The translations under genes were made by a program, and so were the position numbers. Under the pieces are notes generated by a model. It did no database searches. It was not told where the DNA came from and saw nothing but the letters and a program-made list of their open reading frames with translations. From Methanoregula sp. (lineage in GTDB: Archaea; Halobacteriota; Methanomicrobia; Methanomicrobiales; Methanospirillaceae): a stretch of 6,517 nt of DNA. Shown here one piece after another: positions 1 to 5,689 of the stretch (the first letter of the stretch is position 1; every line of letters begins with the position of its first letter). The stretch covers positions 1 through 6,517 of the forward strand of contig JAPKXT010000014.1 in NCBI GenBank assembly GCA_026394695.1, read 5' to 3'.

Positions 1-1
1 T

Positions 2-223
2 GCGGTAATGACCGATGTGGGGATGGTTGGTTGCGGAGCTTTTGACGTTGCTGCACTGGATTCTTTCAGCTATCCTGCAGCGAAGGTGAGACCCGCAATC
101 GGACCGACAATTGTAGATACCGACGATATCCTGAAAGGGATAATCAAGGAAGCAAACCGATCTGCTTTGGGACGCGGGATCCGTACCGGTATGACCGGGC
201 GGCAGGCGCTGGAGCTTCTCTGA
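2..223 (+). CDS. C-terminal part of a DUF1805 (YunC-like) family protein, truncated by the window edge
   Basis: The frame is open from the left edge to the TGA at 221-223, so only the last ~73 residues are present and the true start lies outside. The visible N-terminal part reads VMTDVGMVGCGAFDVAALD, which resembles the core of small DUF1805/YunC proteins, where a strand of the type 'GxxxCGxxDxxxL' is followed by 'AARV/AAKV'. The tail ends with GIRTGMTGRQALELL, comparable to the 'GVRTxEDLL' ending of that family, but here about 40 residues are inserted between the two blocks. DUF1805 has no firmly established biochemical role, so none is assigned. The gene is convergent with cofH (44 bp apart). 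The Met at position 8 is internal to the conserved strand and is unlikely to be the start. The family assignment is from memory of the motif and is moderate; that it is coding is fairly sure. Confidence 0.6.
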   Translation, partial: AVMTDVGMVGCGAFDVAALDSFSYPAAKVRPAIGPTIVDTDDILKGIIKEANRSALGRGIRTGMTGRQALELL

Positions 224-225
224 TA

Positions 226-269
226 TCTTTTTTAAAAGAATTCAATAGTTTCACAAAGAATGTTTTTTT
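226..269 (+). terminator. T-rich termination region between convergent genes
   Basis: Just after the TGA of the left gene the + strand carries T-runs at 228-233 (six T) and 263-269 (seven T). Archaeal RNA polymerase stops at oligo-T stretches without needing a hairpin, so these fit termination of the + transcript. The minus strand here has only short broken runs (TTCTTTT, TTCTTT). The second run overlaps the last bases of the cofH frame. Confidence 0.4.
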
Positions 270-1353
270 AGATCAGTTTATACAGGGTTGTCCGCTCCTG
301 CAGGGTTCGCCCAATGTCTGAAACCAACCGTTCCATGACCACTGGATCGAGGTAGTCTGCATCGCTTGCCCCAGCATTAGCCGATATATCATCGGAGAAC
401 ATGGTACCGGCAAGATCGTTGCCTCCAGCGAGCAATGACATCTGAGACATCTTTAGTCCAAGCTTCCCCCACGGAACCTGAATATTATTGAAATTATCCA
501 GGAACAGCCGGGAGACAGCGATCATAAGTATGTCCTCCCGACCTGTCGCACCAGCGCGGGCGATGCCTTTTTTGTATAGCAGCGTATTTGTGTGGATATA
601 TGACAAGGGAACCAGTTCTGTAAAACCGTGCGTCTCATCCTGAATAGTACGCAGGATACCAAGATGTTCAACACGATCCTTCGCAGTCTCATAGGAACCG
701 TACATGATGGTTGCCGTCGATGGGATCCCCATCGTATGTGCTTCTTTGATAATACGCACCCATTCAGCGGTGTCCAGTTTATGGGGACATATCACTTTTC
801 TCACGGAGTCCACAAGTATTTCTGCTGCAGTACCCTGTAAGGATCCCAGTCCTGCAGCCTTTAATCGTACAAGAACTTCGGTGCTGGAGAGATTACTTTT
901 GGAGGCTGCATGAGAGATTTCATCCGGGCTGAACGCATGCAGATGGATATGTAATCCCACTTCGTGCACCCACTTGATAAGATCGCAGTAGGTGTCAATG
1001 GTAAAATCGGGATGCACCCCGCTCAGCGGACAGATCTCAGTAACACCCCGTTTTAAGGCAAGATGTACTTTTGCCTGAATTGTTGCCTAATCATTGCAGT
1101 ATGCCTCTTCATCACCCGCACTCCTGCCAAAGCCGCAGAAGCCGCAGAGGTTCTTACAGATATTGGTCACATGCAGATTCTGATTTTTCACATAGGTGAC
1201 AATATCTTCTGCATGGCGCTCTCGCATCTCATCCGCTGCAGACGTAATCTGGAAGACTTCCTTGCCCTGTGTATCCAGAAGCCGGGTTGCTTCTGTCCCG
1301 GTAAGGCGATGGCCCCCGAGTACATCTGACAGGAGTTTTGAAATCTCTGACAT
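268..1353 (-). pseudogene. cofH: cofH-like radical SAM gene (F420/FO synthase subunit 2) interrupted by one in-frame TAG
   Basis: CofH (5-amino-6-(D-ribitylamino)uracil--L-tyrosine 4-hydroxyphenyl transferase) works with CofG to build FO, the chromophore of coenzyme F420, the hydride carrier of methanogenesis. From ATG 1351-1353 to TAA 268-270 the frame has 362 codons, the usual CofH length of about 360 residues. Cys66, Cys70 and Cys73 (CKNLCGFC) form the CX3CX2C 4Fe-4S motif. Further on are the CofH-like blocks IHLHAFSPDEI, the IMYGSYET segment, the VPWGKLG stretch and a GGNDLAGTMF stretch. Codon 89 is TAG (1087-1089) in the loop after the cluster motif; on both sides the same frame keeps family similarity, with no frameshift. 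The SAM-contacting GG motif reads SGVHPD, with Ser in the first Gly position. It lies 15 bp after the signal peptidase gene and has only a weak ribosome site, so it is probably co-transcribed. A change of CAG to TAG would explain the stop. Family call sure; functional state open. Confidence 0.85.
1087..1089 (-). other. In-frame amber codon inside cofH
   Basis: The codons around it read GAG GCA TAC TGC AAT GAT TAG GCA ACA ATT CAG. Aligned by memory to CofH proteins, the stop falls in the variable turn between the EAY segment and the helix with IQAKV, where residue identity is loosely conserved. Without readthrough, an 88-residue fragment with the cluster Cys but no barrel would be made. Confidence 0.9.
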
Positions 1354-1368
1354 AACAACCGAAACGAG

Positions 1369-2076
1369 CTAGCGCTGTTTTTTCCTGCCTTTCTTTAGCG
1401 GTTTCCCCGGTTTTTCCTGCCGTGATCGCGTGTAAAGCTCATGGATTACCATGAGGCCAACAATGACCATAGTCACTTCAATTATATGGAGGGGGAGATA
1501 TCCCACCAGAGGGATAGAGAAAAGAGCTTTCCCGACCACCCATTCTTCCCTTACGGGTTCAATAATTCCTATAGATGGATAGTTGAGACCCTGATCAGGA
1601 CGGGGGTTATTATCACCCCACGTAATGTATCCTGCATGGGGCGGGGTGTAATTTCCGACAAGTGTTATTCCCTTGATTTCTGTAACCGGTTCGTTACCCA
1701 CATACTGTATTGCTCTATGAATTATGGGGTGAATGCTGCTCAGACCATTCGGTTTGTAGATAATTACATCGCCATACTCTCCAAACATTAATTTGCCGCT
1801 ATTATTGCCGTCAACCCATGTTTCGAAAGTGCCGTAACGATCCTTCTGGACGACGACAACAAGGTCCCCCACGTTCATATGAGGTACCATACTCTGGGAT
1901 TCAATGGTAACAACTGCAGGCCAGGTACCGCATATGAGGAAGAGGGCAAGTGCGATCCCGCCAACAACAGCCACTATCCAGAGAAGATCGCGCGCCAGGG
2001 ACACTGCCCAGTGATCGCTTGTGCGGAATTGCGAAACCAGCGTGCGGATATCCTGTTTATTATCGTTATCTGCCAT
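1369..2076 (-). CDS. Type I signal peptidase, archaeal/ER (Sec11-like) type
   Basis: Membrane serine protease (family S26B) that removes signal peptides from Sec-exported pre-proteins on the outer face of the membrane. The 235 residues show a short cytoplasmic head, a transmembrane helix at about 31-50 (LLWIVAVVGGIALALFLIC), then the catalytic domain: ESQSM with nucleophile Ser62 followed by M-P-hydrophobic and GDLVVV; GDVIIYKP at ~102-109; IIHRAI with His120 in place of the bacterial Lys; and WGDNN with Asp155, followed by Asp161 and EWVVGKALFSIPLVGYLP. The Ser-His-Asp arrangement is that of archaeal and eukaryotic ER enzymes. A second hydrophobic segment at ~196-213 and a very basic tail (KKGRKKQR) follow. 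The start ATG sits about 28 bp from a TATA-like box and lacks a clear Shine-Dalgarno, suggesting a leaderless message. It ends in TAG; cofH begins 15 bp later. The family is certain; substrates are unknown. Confidence 0.93.
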   Translation of the reverse strand: MADNDNKQDIRTLVSQFRTSDHWAVSLARDLLWIVAVVGGIALALFLICGTWPAVVTIESQSMVPHMNVGDLVVVVQKDRYGTFETWVDGNNSGKLMFGEYGDVIIYKPNGLSSIHPIIHRAIQYVGNEPVTEIKGITLVGNYTPPHAGYITWGDNNPRPDQGLNYPSIGIIEPVREEWVVGKALFSIPLVGYLPLHIIEVTMVIVGLMVIHELYTRSRQEKPGKPLKKGRKKQR

Positions 2077-2100
2077 TTTTTTGCGCTCTTTATCTGGTTT

Positions 2101-2108
2101 TAATTATA
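2101..2108 (-). promoter_or_regulatory. Probable TATA box for the signal peptidase gene
   Basis: On the minus strand this reads TATAATTA, centred about 28 bp upstream of the signal peptidase ATG. Archaeal transcription starts ~25 bp from the box centre, which puts the first base at or next to the start codon, i.e. a leaderless or nearly leaderless mRNA. The same spacing is seen at other genes here. Confidence 0.5.
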
Positions 2109-2158
2109 GTGTTTAACCCTTCATAATTAACCATGTGGCATTAAAAAGGTCGTGGATT

Positions 2159-2779
2159 TCATGGTGAGATGAACAGTCGTGACAGGTAGTACAACCCAAA
2201 AAGGATAAGGAAAATTCCGCAAAGAACCATGATCTTCCGGTATACAGTATCAGAAAAGATAATCCTGCCTTTGGACACCCCGGTTGATACCAGCGTGTAC
2301 CATGCGGTATCTGCAGTCCAGTGCCCGAGCATGAAGGCTCCCGCAAGCACCAGCCCACCCTGGAGCCCCGCGATTACCATCGCACTTCCTATTGAAAGCC
2401 ACCAGATCCAGAAGTATGGGTTTGCCGCACTGGTAACCAGTCCTGCCATATAGGGGTTGGCAACCGTTTGCACCTTGGAGTAACTCATGGTGGCCCTCCC
2501 ACTTCCTGTGATTGTTAATGCCCCGAAAGCAACAAGAGCAATCCCACCAATTCCTGAAATCACTGAGGTATAGGGAAGTGCAACTGTCACCAATCCCAAA
2601 AATATCAATATAACAAGAAAAAGTTCTACGATTACATGACCGAGTGACACTTTCAACCCGGTCGTCCAGTCACCTTTGATCGATGCGTTGATAGTTGCAA
2701 CCAGTGTTGGACCAGGAGCGAGAGCTCCGGTCAGACCTATCATAAAACCAAGGAACACCATCTGGAATATATCATACAT
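2159..2779 (-). CDS. LysE/RhtB-family amino-acid (or related metabolite) exporter
   Basis: Integral membrane protein of 206 residues, close to the family's usual ~200. The N-terminal helix with ...GLTGALAPGPTLVATI carries the hallmark PGP (residues 22-24), followed by the amphipathic 'ASIKGDWTTGLKVSLGH' loop and a helix starting GHVIVEL. Hydrophobic segments at about 5-20, 45-68, 72-92, 110-137, 141-163 and 182-203 give the six-helix LysE layout, and AANPYFWIWW (~118-127) matches the conserved Asn-Pro block before the fourth helix. Family members export lysine, arginine, threonine, homoserine or related small molecules by proton-coupled transport; the substrate cannot be read from the sequence. 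The gene is divergent from DP1 and upstream of, but not tightly linked to, the signal peptidase gene (82 bp, containing its own promoter). ATG 2777-2779 is preferred because a TATA box lies ~28 bp before it. Confidence 0.88.
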   Translation of the reverse strand: MYDIFQMVFLGFMIGLTGALAPGPTLVATINASIKGDWTTGLKVSLGHVIVELFLVILIFLGLVTVALPYTSVISGIGGIALVAFGALTITGSGRATMSYSKVQTVANPYMAGLVTSAANPYFWIWWLSIGSAMVIAGLQGGLVLAGAFMLGHWTADTAWYTLVSTGVSKGRIIFSDTVYRKIMVLCGIFLILFGLYYLSRLFISP

Positions 2780-2803
2780 AAAAACGGGGTCTGCTGTAAT
2801 CTC

Positions 2804-2811
2804 GTATATTA
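2804..2811 (-). promoter_or_regulatory. Probable TATA box for the LysE-family exporter
   Basis: The minus strand reads TAATATAC, centred about 28 bp upstream of the exporter ATG at 2779. No Shine-Dalgarno is present in between, so a leaderless transcript is likely. It is back to back with the DP1 promoter 80 bp away. Confidence 0.5.
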
Positions 2812-2889
2812 CCTACTTCAGATAAGCATATCAATCATCCAGAAACCACTTGCTGAATCATACCAGCGATCCGGTAGTAAGATAAAACC

Positions 2890-2897
2890 CTATATTT
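2890..2897 (+). promoter_or_regulatory. Probable TATA box for the DP1 gene
   Basis: CTATATTT, preceded by AAAACC (BRE-like), is centred about 27-28 bp before ATG 2921. The upstream in-frame GTG at 2903 lies only ~10 bp from the box, ahead of any plausible transcription start, so the box also decides the start codon of the gene. Confidence 0.6.
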
Positions 2898-2920
2898 TCT
2901 TTGTGACTAATATACTATCC

Positions 2921-4318
2921 ATGCTCGATGCACAGCAGATAACGCTCCGGTTTCTTGAGACCAAGCTGCAGGTGCATCCCGATGTCGTACGTTACATCCA
3001 GGAACAGGATGAGCCGGATCTCATCGAGCGCATCATCGCACAGGTTCCTGGAGAGACTATCGTAGTTTCGGCAAAACATATCCCCGGCATGACAGTCACA
3101 CGGGACGGGACACGGTTTCTCACCGATCCCTCTGTTGAAGTGATCAGTGGCAGCCCGGGAACATCCGGCTGTGTGAACGGGACTAGTGATTATCTCCACT
3201 ATTTCCGTGACCGGTATAACCGTCTCGGAGGCATGATCCGGAGCCGTTGCAGTGCGATGCCAATCGAGGCACTTACCCGAAGTACCCGCTATCGCCAGGA
3301 AGAATGTACTATTATTGGCATGGTCGTCGAGGTTAAGACAACGACAAACGGCCACCGGATTGCCGAGATAGAAGATTCTTCTGCAAACATTACCGTACTT
3401 TTCAGAAAAGACCGCCCGGTCTTTTCCGATGCAGAACGGATTATCCAGGATGAAGTTATCGGGGTGAAGGGAAAACTCTCTAATGACGGAAAACTCTTTT
3501 TTGCCGAGCAGCTGTATCGCCCGGACATACGTATCGACAACACCCAGTATAAAAGTGAGCAGCCGGGCAAAGCGGTCTTTATCTCCGATATCCATGTCGG
3601 CAGTGACACGTTCCTTGAAACGTGCTGGAACCGGTTCGCAGACTGGCTTTCGGATTCTGATTTCTCATATCTCCTGATTGCAGGGGACCTTGTCGACGGT
3701 ATAGGCATCTACCCTGGACAGGAAAGCGAACTGGTGATAAAAAATATTTATGAACAGTATGATGCATTCGGTGCTATGATGCAGGATCTTCCTTCACGCA
3801 TGAAGATCATCATTTCACCGGGTAATCACGATGTGGTCCGGGGTGCTGAGCCGCAGCCGGTGATTCCACAACAGTTCACAAAAAAATTCCCGGAGAACTG
3901 CATGCTTGTCGAGAACCCGGCGCTTGTCAACCTTCAGGGAGTGCGGGTTCTCATGTATCACGGCAGATCCATCGATGATATGATTGGTCTGATACCCGGT
4001 GCATCCTATGAACAGAGCGGACTCATGATGGAGGAGATGCTCCAGCGTCGTCATCTTGCACCCGTGTACGGGCGAAGGACACCGATTGCTGCCGGAAAAA
4101 CCGACCGGTTGATCATCGACCCGCTTCCTGAGATCCTGCACACTGGTCACGTGCACATATGTGGGTTGACCCAATACCGGGGAGTGCTCGGTATTAATGC
4201 TGGTACATGGCAGTCCCAGACCGCATTCCAGAAACAGATGAACGTGAACCCTACACCGGCTCAGGCAGTGGTAGTCGATCTCCAGACACTTGTGCCGGAG
4301 ATTCGATTGTTCATGTAA
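2921..4318 (+). CDS. polB: DNA polymerase II (PolD) small subunit DP1, 3'-5' exonuclease
   Basis: Small subunit of the heterodimeric D-family replicative polymerase of euryarchaea; it supplies the Mre11-like proofreading exonuclease and anchors the large subunit DP2, whose gene is not in this window. Numbered from ATG 2921 (465 residues): an N-terminal helical region (~1-50), a linker, an OB-fold domain at about 124-205 (CTIIGMVVEV ... IAEIEDSSANITVLF), then the calcineurin-like phosphoesterase domain with SDIHVGSD (Asp223, His225), AGDLVDG (Asp256), PGNHD (Asn302, His303), MYHGRS (His347) and HTGHVH (His410, His412), i.e. all metal-binding motifs are present and the exonuclease should be active. 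The C-terminus AVVVDLQTLVPEIRLFM is typical. An in-frame GTG at 2903 would add six residues but lies before the expected transcription start. The protein is shorter than the Pyrococcus subunit, mainly in the N-terminal linker. Confidence 0.95.
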   Translation: MLDAQQITLRFLETKLQVHPDVVRYIQEQDEPDLIERIIAQVPGETIVVSAKHIPGMTVTRDGTRFLTDPSVEVISGSPGTSGCVNGTSDYLHYFRDRYNRLGGMIRSRCSAMPIEALTRSTRYRQEECTIIGMVVEVKTTTNGHRIAEIEDSSANITVLFRKDRPVFSDAERIIQDEVIGVKGKLSNDGKLFFAEQLYRPDIRIDNTQYKSEQPGKAVFISDIHVGSDTFLETCWNRFADWLSDSDFSYLLIAGDLVDGIGIYPGQESELVIKNIYEQYDAFGAMMQDLPSRMKIIISPGNHDVVRGAEPQPVIPQQFTKKFPENCMLVENPALVNLQGVRVLMYHGRSIDDMIGLIPGASYEQSGLMMEEMLQRRHLAPVYGRRTPIAAGKTDRLIIDPLPEILHTGHVHICGLTQYRGVLGINAGTWQSQTAFQKQMNVNPTPAQAVVVDLQTLVPEIRLFM

Positions 4319-4345
4319 ATCCCAAAATTTCTGAAAAAAAATAAA

Positions 4346-4816
4346 ATGGATCACTATCAGATCATGACAACAAACATCCTGCTAGGAATCGGCAATCCAT
4401 TGAATGGGGACGATGGTGTTGGTATCTATGTGGCTGAGCGGTTCAGGAAAGATGACTGGATCCCACTCTCCTGCGGAACCGCACCAGAGAATTTCACCGG
4501 CATAATACGGAAAACCCGGCCAGCGTGTCTTGTTCTGGTTGATGCTGCAGCAATGGGCATCTCCCCGGGGGAATACCGGATCATTCCGCGGGACAAAATA
4601 GAGGATGTGAGTATAGGAACCCACCAGCTCCCTCTCTCATTTCTCATTGACTTTCTCTCAGATATCGCCTCACGGATCATACTTATCGGCATCCAGCCGG
4701 AACGTGCCGGAACAGGGGAGGAGATCTCACTACCGGTCAGAAGGGGGGCGGACCGGCTTTTGTATGTACTTTCATCGGGAGAACTTGATCGTATTCCTGT
4801 CCTTGGATCAGAATAA
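4346..4816 (+). CDS. hycI: HycI-type [NiFe]-hydrogenase maturation protease
   Basis: Nickel-sensing endopeptidase that clips the C-terminal tail of a hydrogenase large subunit once the NiFe site is assembled. GIGNPLNGDDGVG near the N-terminus holds the first metal ligand (Asp22/Asp23), LVLVDAAAMG holds the second (Asp66), and GTHQLPLSFLI holds the third (His93). The CGTAPENF block after the first motif and the IILIGIQPE strand are characteristic of the HycI branch, which matures group 4 membrane hydrogenases (Ech/Mbh/Hyc-like), rather than the HyaD/HybD or FrcD/FrhD branches; this subgroup call is by memory of motifs. Total length is 156 residues, typical. ATG 4364 is an alternative start (150 residues) that would put the first Asp at ~16 as in E. 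coli HycI; neither start has a convincing ribosome site. No hydrogenase gene is adjacent. It follows DP1 by 27 bp with no T-run, so co-transcription is likely. Confidence 0.9.
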   Translation: MDHYQIMTTNILLGIGNPLNGDDGVGIYVAERFRKDDWIPLSCGTAPENFTGIIRKTRPACLVLVDAAAMGISPGEYRIIPRDKIEDVSIGTHQLPLSFLIDFLSDIASRIILIGIQPERAGTGEEISLPVRRGADRLLYVLSSGELDRIPVLGSE

Positions 4817-4851
4817 TTGGTGGTACAGTGCAACAAAATCCGTACGGCCGA

Positions 4852-4870
4852 CTGGATTGTTTTGATTTGT
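4852..4870 (+). terminator. Possible T-rich terminator after the hydrogenase protease gene
   Basis: The stretch ending GATTGTTTTGATTTGT is the most T-rich + strand segment in the 103 bp between the two convergent genes. The runs are short (at most four T), so this is a weak call. Confidence 0.25.
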
Positions 4871-4880
4871 AACAGGGAAC

Positions 4881-4914
4881 CGATCCAGCGGACGAAAAAA
4901 ATAGTGCGGGATCG
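4881..4914 (-). terminator. Probable terminator of the winged-helix regulator gene
   Basis: About 20 bases beyond the TAA of the regulator, the minus strand has seven consecutive T (4895-4901), the archaeal type of stop signal. It lies inside a loop flanked by the six-base inverted repeat CGATCC/GGATCG (4881-4886 and 4909-4914), which may or may not contribute. Confidence 0.45.
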
Positions 4915-4919
4915 TGAGA

Positions 4920-5294
4920 TTAAGTGACGTAGTTTCGTAATTTCTGGATTAGTTGGAGCTGGTCGTTTGCCTCTTTTATCTTTTCTTTTTCAATACCTCT
5001 CACGATCTCGGGGATAGGTTTTGCCAACTCGTAGATCTTCACCGGTCTCCCCTTGCTCTTGGCTTTGTTCTCCTGGCTCTTGATCCAACCCTGTTTCTTC
5101 AGGTATTGCATCACCGTGGCCACCTCAAGATGGCGGAGGTCGGTTCCCCGGTCAATCGCACGGGATGTTACCGTCGGTGTTTTTGCGAGGAACACGAGTA
5201 CCTTGGCAACGTTTCTTTTGATCCCTATGCCGAAGAGAAGGTTTACCAACTCCTCCTCTTTTTCCGCAAGGTACGTCTCATTTTCCTGTCCCAT
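4920..5294 (-). CDS. Winged helix-turn-helix transcriptional regulator (ArsR/MarR/TrmB-like), 124 aa
   Basis: Small cytoplasmic DNA-binding protein of a type frequent in Methanomicrobiales; the exact family name is not certain. After an acidic head (~1-18) the wHTH domain spans about 20-92: IGIKRNVAKVLVFLAKTP as first helices, TSRAIDRGTDLRHLEVATVM as the helix-turn-recognition helix region, YLKKQGWIKSQ leading into the wing, and KGRPVKIYELAKP as the wing strand, which is the most conserved-looking part. Residues ~95-122 (EIVRGIEKEKIKEANDQL...) form a charged helix, probably a coiled-coil dimer interface. No Cys or His cluster suggests a metal or redox sensor within this protein itself. It has the only perfect Shine-Dalgarno of the window, and begins 35 bp after the stop of a small Cys-rich reading frame, so the two probably share an mRNA. 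Targets are unknown; the divergent control region to the right is a candidate. Confidence 0.85.
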   Translation of the reverse strand: MGQENETYLAEKEEELVNLLFGIGIKRNVAKVLVFLAKTPTVTSRAIDRGTDLRHLEVATVMQYLKKQGWIKSQENKAKSKGRPVKIYELAKPIPEIVRGIEKEKIKEANDQLQLIQKLRNYVT

Positions 5295-5297
5295 ACA

Positions 5298-5305
5298 TCA
5301 CCTCC
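5298..5305 (-). promoter_or_regulatory. Perfect Shine-Dalgarno of the winged-helix regulator
   Basis: The minus strand reads GGAGGTGA, a full complement of the archaeal 16S 3' end, three bases before ATG 5292-5294. It fixes the start codon. Its presence indicates a leadered transcript or an internal operon position, in contrast to the apparently leaderless genes elsewhere in the window. Confidence 0.9.
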
Positions 5306-5329
5306 GGATGTTGTTCAACACGCATCTTT

Positions 5330-5488
5330 TCAATGTGGTGGATAGTAACCCGAACAACCTTTTGGACAGGGAACCTTTACTCCATTTGGTTGTGTTATAC
5401 TACCCGTGCCATAACAAAGCGTACATATTTTATTCTTTAGCTTTTTTTCAGGGAGAGCCATTTCAAATCCCACACAGATTTCTTGCAT
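5330..5488 (-). CDS. Small Cys-rich zinc-finger-like protein, 52 aa
   Basis: A short reading frame on the minus strand from ATG 5486-5488 to TGA 5330-5332. The product begins MQEICVGFEMALPEKKLKNK and then has CTLCYGTGSI, followed 15 residues after the second Cys by VPCPKGCSGYYPPH. Cys22, Cys25, Cys41 and Cys45 give CX2C-X15-CX3C, a likely zinc site; the CxxCxGxG start recalls DnaJ-type zinc fingers, but there is only one unit and no J domain. Gly, Pro and Tyr around the Cys are as expected of a small zinc ribbon. ATG 5459-5461 (43 aa) and GTG 5504-5506 (58 aa) are other in-frame starts; an AGGT lies ten bases before the chosen ATG. It lies 35 bp upstream of the winged-helix gene in the same direction, suggesting a partner or co-regulated protein. 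Function unknown. The Cys pattern is the main argument that it is real; codon statistics are too short to help. Confidence 0.6.
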   Translation of the reverse strand: MQEICVGFEMALPEKKLKNKICTLCYGTGSITQPNGVKVPCPKGCSGYYPPH

Positions 5489-5608
5489 CTTGTAATCTAC
5501 CTTCACATCAAATTTTTTTCCTGATCAACCATACCGTTGAGGCGGTTCCAATGATGAATCACATACGTTAACCCTCACAACAAGGAATTAATTTGATATC
5601 TGGTCATC

Positions 5609-5624
5609 GATTTAAAAATTTAAG
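5609..5624 (-). promoter_or_regulatory. AT-rich candidate promoter element for the Cys-rich/regulator operon
   Basis: The segment reads CTTAAATTTTTAAATC on the minus strand and is nearly an inverted repeat. It is the most TATA-like sequence upstream of the small Cys-rich gene, and would give a leader of about 80-100 bases. A second candidate, AAATTAATT at about 5587-5595, is closer. Neither is clearly better, so the call is tentative. Confidence 0.25.
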
Positions 5625-5651
5625 TGCATGCACAACATAAGTGCACAACAT
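5622..5651. repeat. Tandem operator-like repeat AAGTGCA(TGCA)CAACAT
   Basis: Two abutting copies are visible: 5622-5638 (AAGTGCATGCACAACAT) and 5639-5651 (AAGTGCACAACAT). They are identical apart from a TGCA present only in the first, where it creates the perfect palindrome GTGCATGCAC (5624-5633). A degenerate third copy, ATGCAATACATGAT, at 5681-5694 overlaps the start of the HTH-PAS gene and matches 5641-5654 at most positions. Location just upstream of one promoter and between two regulator genes suggests protein binding sites. Confidence 0.55.
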
Positions 5652-5654
5652 GAT

Positions 5655-5671
5655 CAAAAAACCTTAAATAC
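5655..5671 (+). promoter_or_regulatory. Probable BRE/TATA promoter of the HTH-PAS gene
   Basis: AAAAAACC (BRE-like) is followed by TTAAATAC. The box centre (~5667) is about 23 bp from ATG 5690 and 26 bp from ATG 5693. No Shine-Dalgarno lies between, so the mRNA is probably leaderless. The tandem repeat ends a few bases upstream, a position from which a bound protein could block or recruit the basal factors. Confidence 0.55.
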
Positions 5672-5689
5672 CGTATCGTCATGCAATAC

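Noticed and set aside
1087..1089. Pyrrolysine as an established reading of the cofH TAG
   Set aside because: No pyl genes or tRNA are visible here, CofH is not a known pyrrolysine protein, and a neighbouring gene uses TAG as a normal stop; kept only as a hypothesis to test.
1441..1791. 116-codon plus-strand reading frame opposite the signal peptidase
   Set aside because: Shadow of a gene with clear catalytic motifs; no family resemblance of its own.
2915..3595. 226-codon minus-strand reading frame opposite DP1
   Set aside because: It lies entirely antisense to the well-supported polymerase subunit and its translation has irregular composition with no recognisable motif.
3815..4354. 179-codon minus-strand reading frame opposite the DP1 catalytic domain
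   Set aside because: Antisense to the conserved PGNHD and TGHVH motifs; rich in Cys and His only because it mirrors those codons.
4426..4836. 136-codon minus-strand reading frame opposite the hydrogenase protease
   Set aside because: Antisense to all three metal-ligand motifs of the protease; Ser/Arg-rich translation typical of a shadow frame.
5053..5571. 172-codon plus-strand reading frame across the wHTH gene and the region to its right
   Set aside because: Antisense to both the wHTH gene and the Cys-rich small gene; translation lacks domain features, and the opposite strand has a perfect Shine-Dalgarno and motif-bearing products.
5622..5651. Repeat pair considered as the start of a CRISPR array or mobile-element end
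   Set aside because: Only two abutting copies of 13-17 bp without spacers, no cas genes, no transposase and no target-site duplication.
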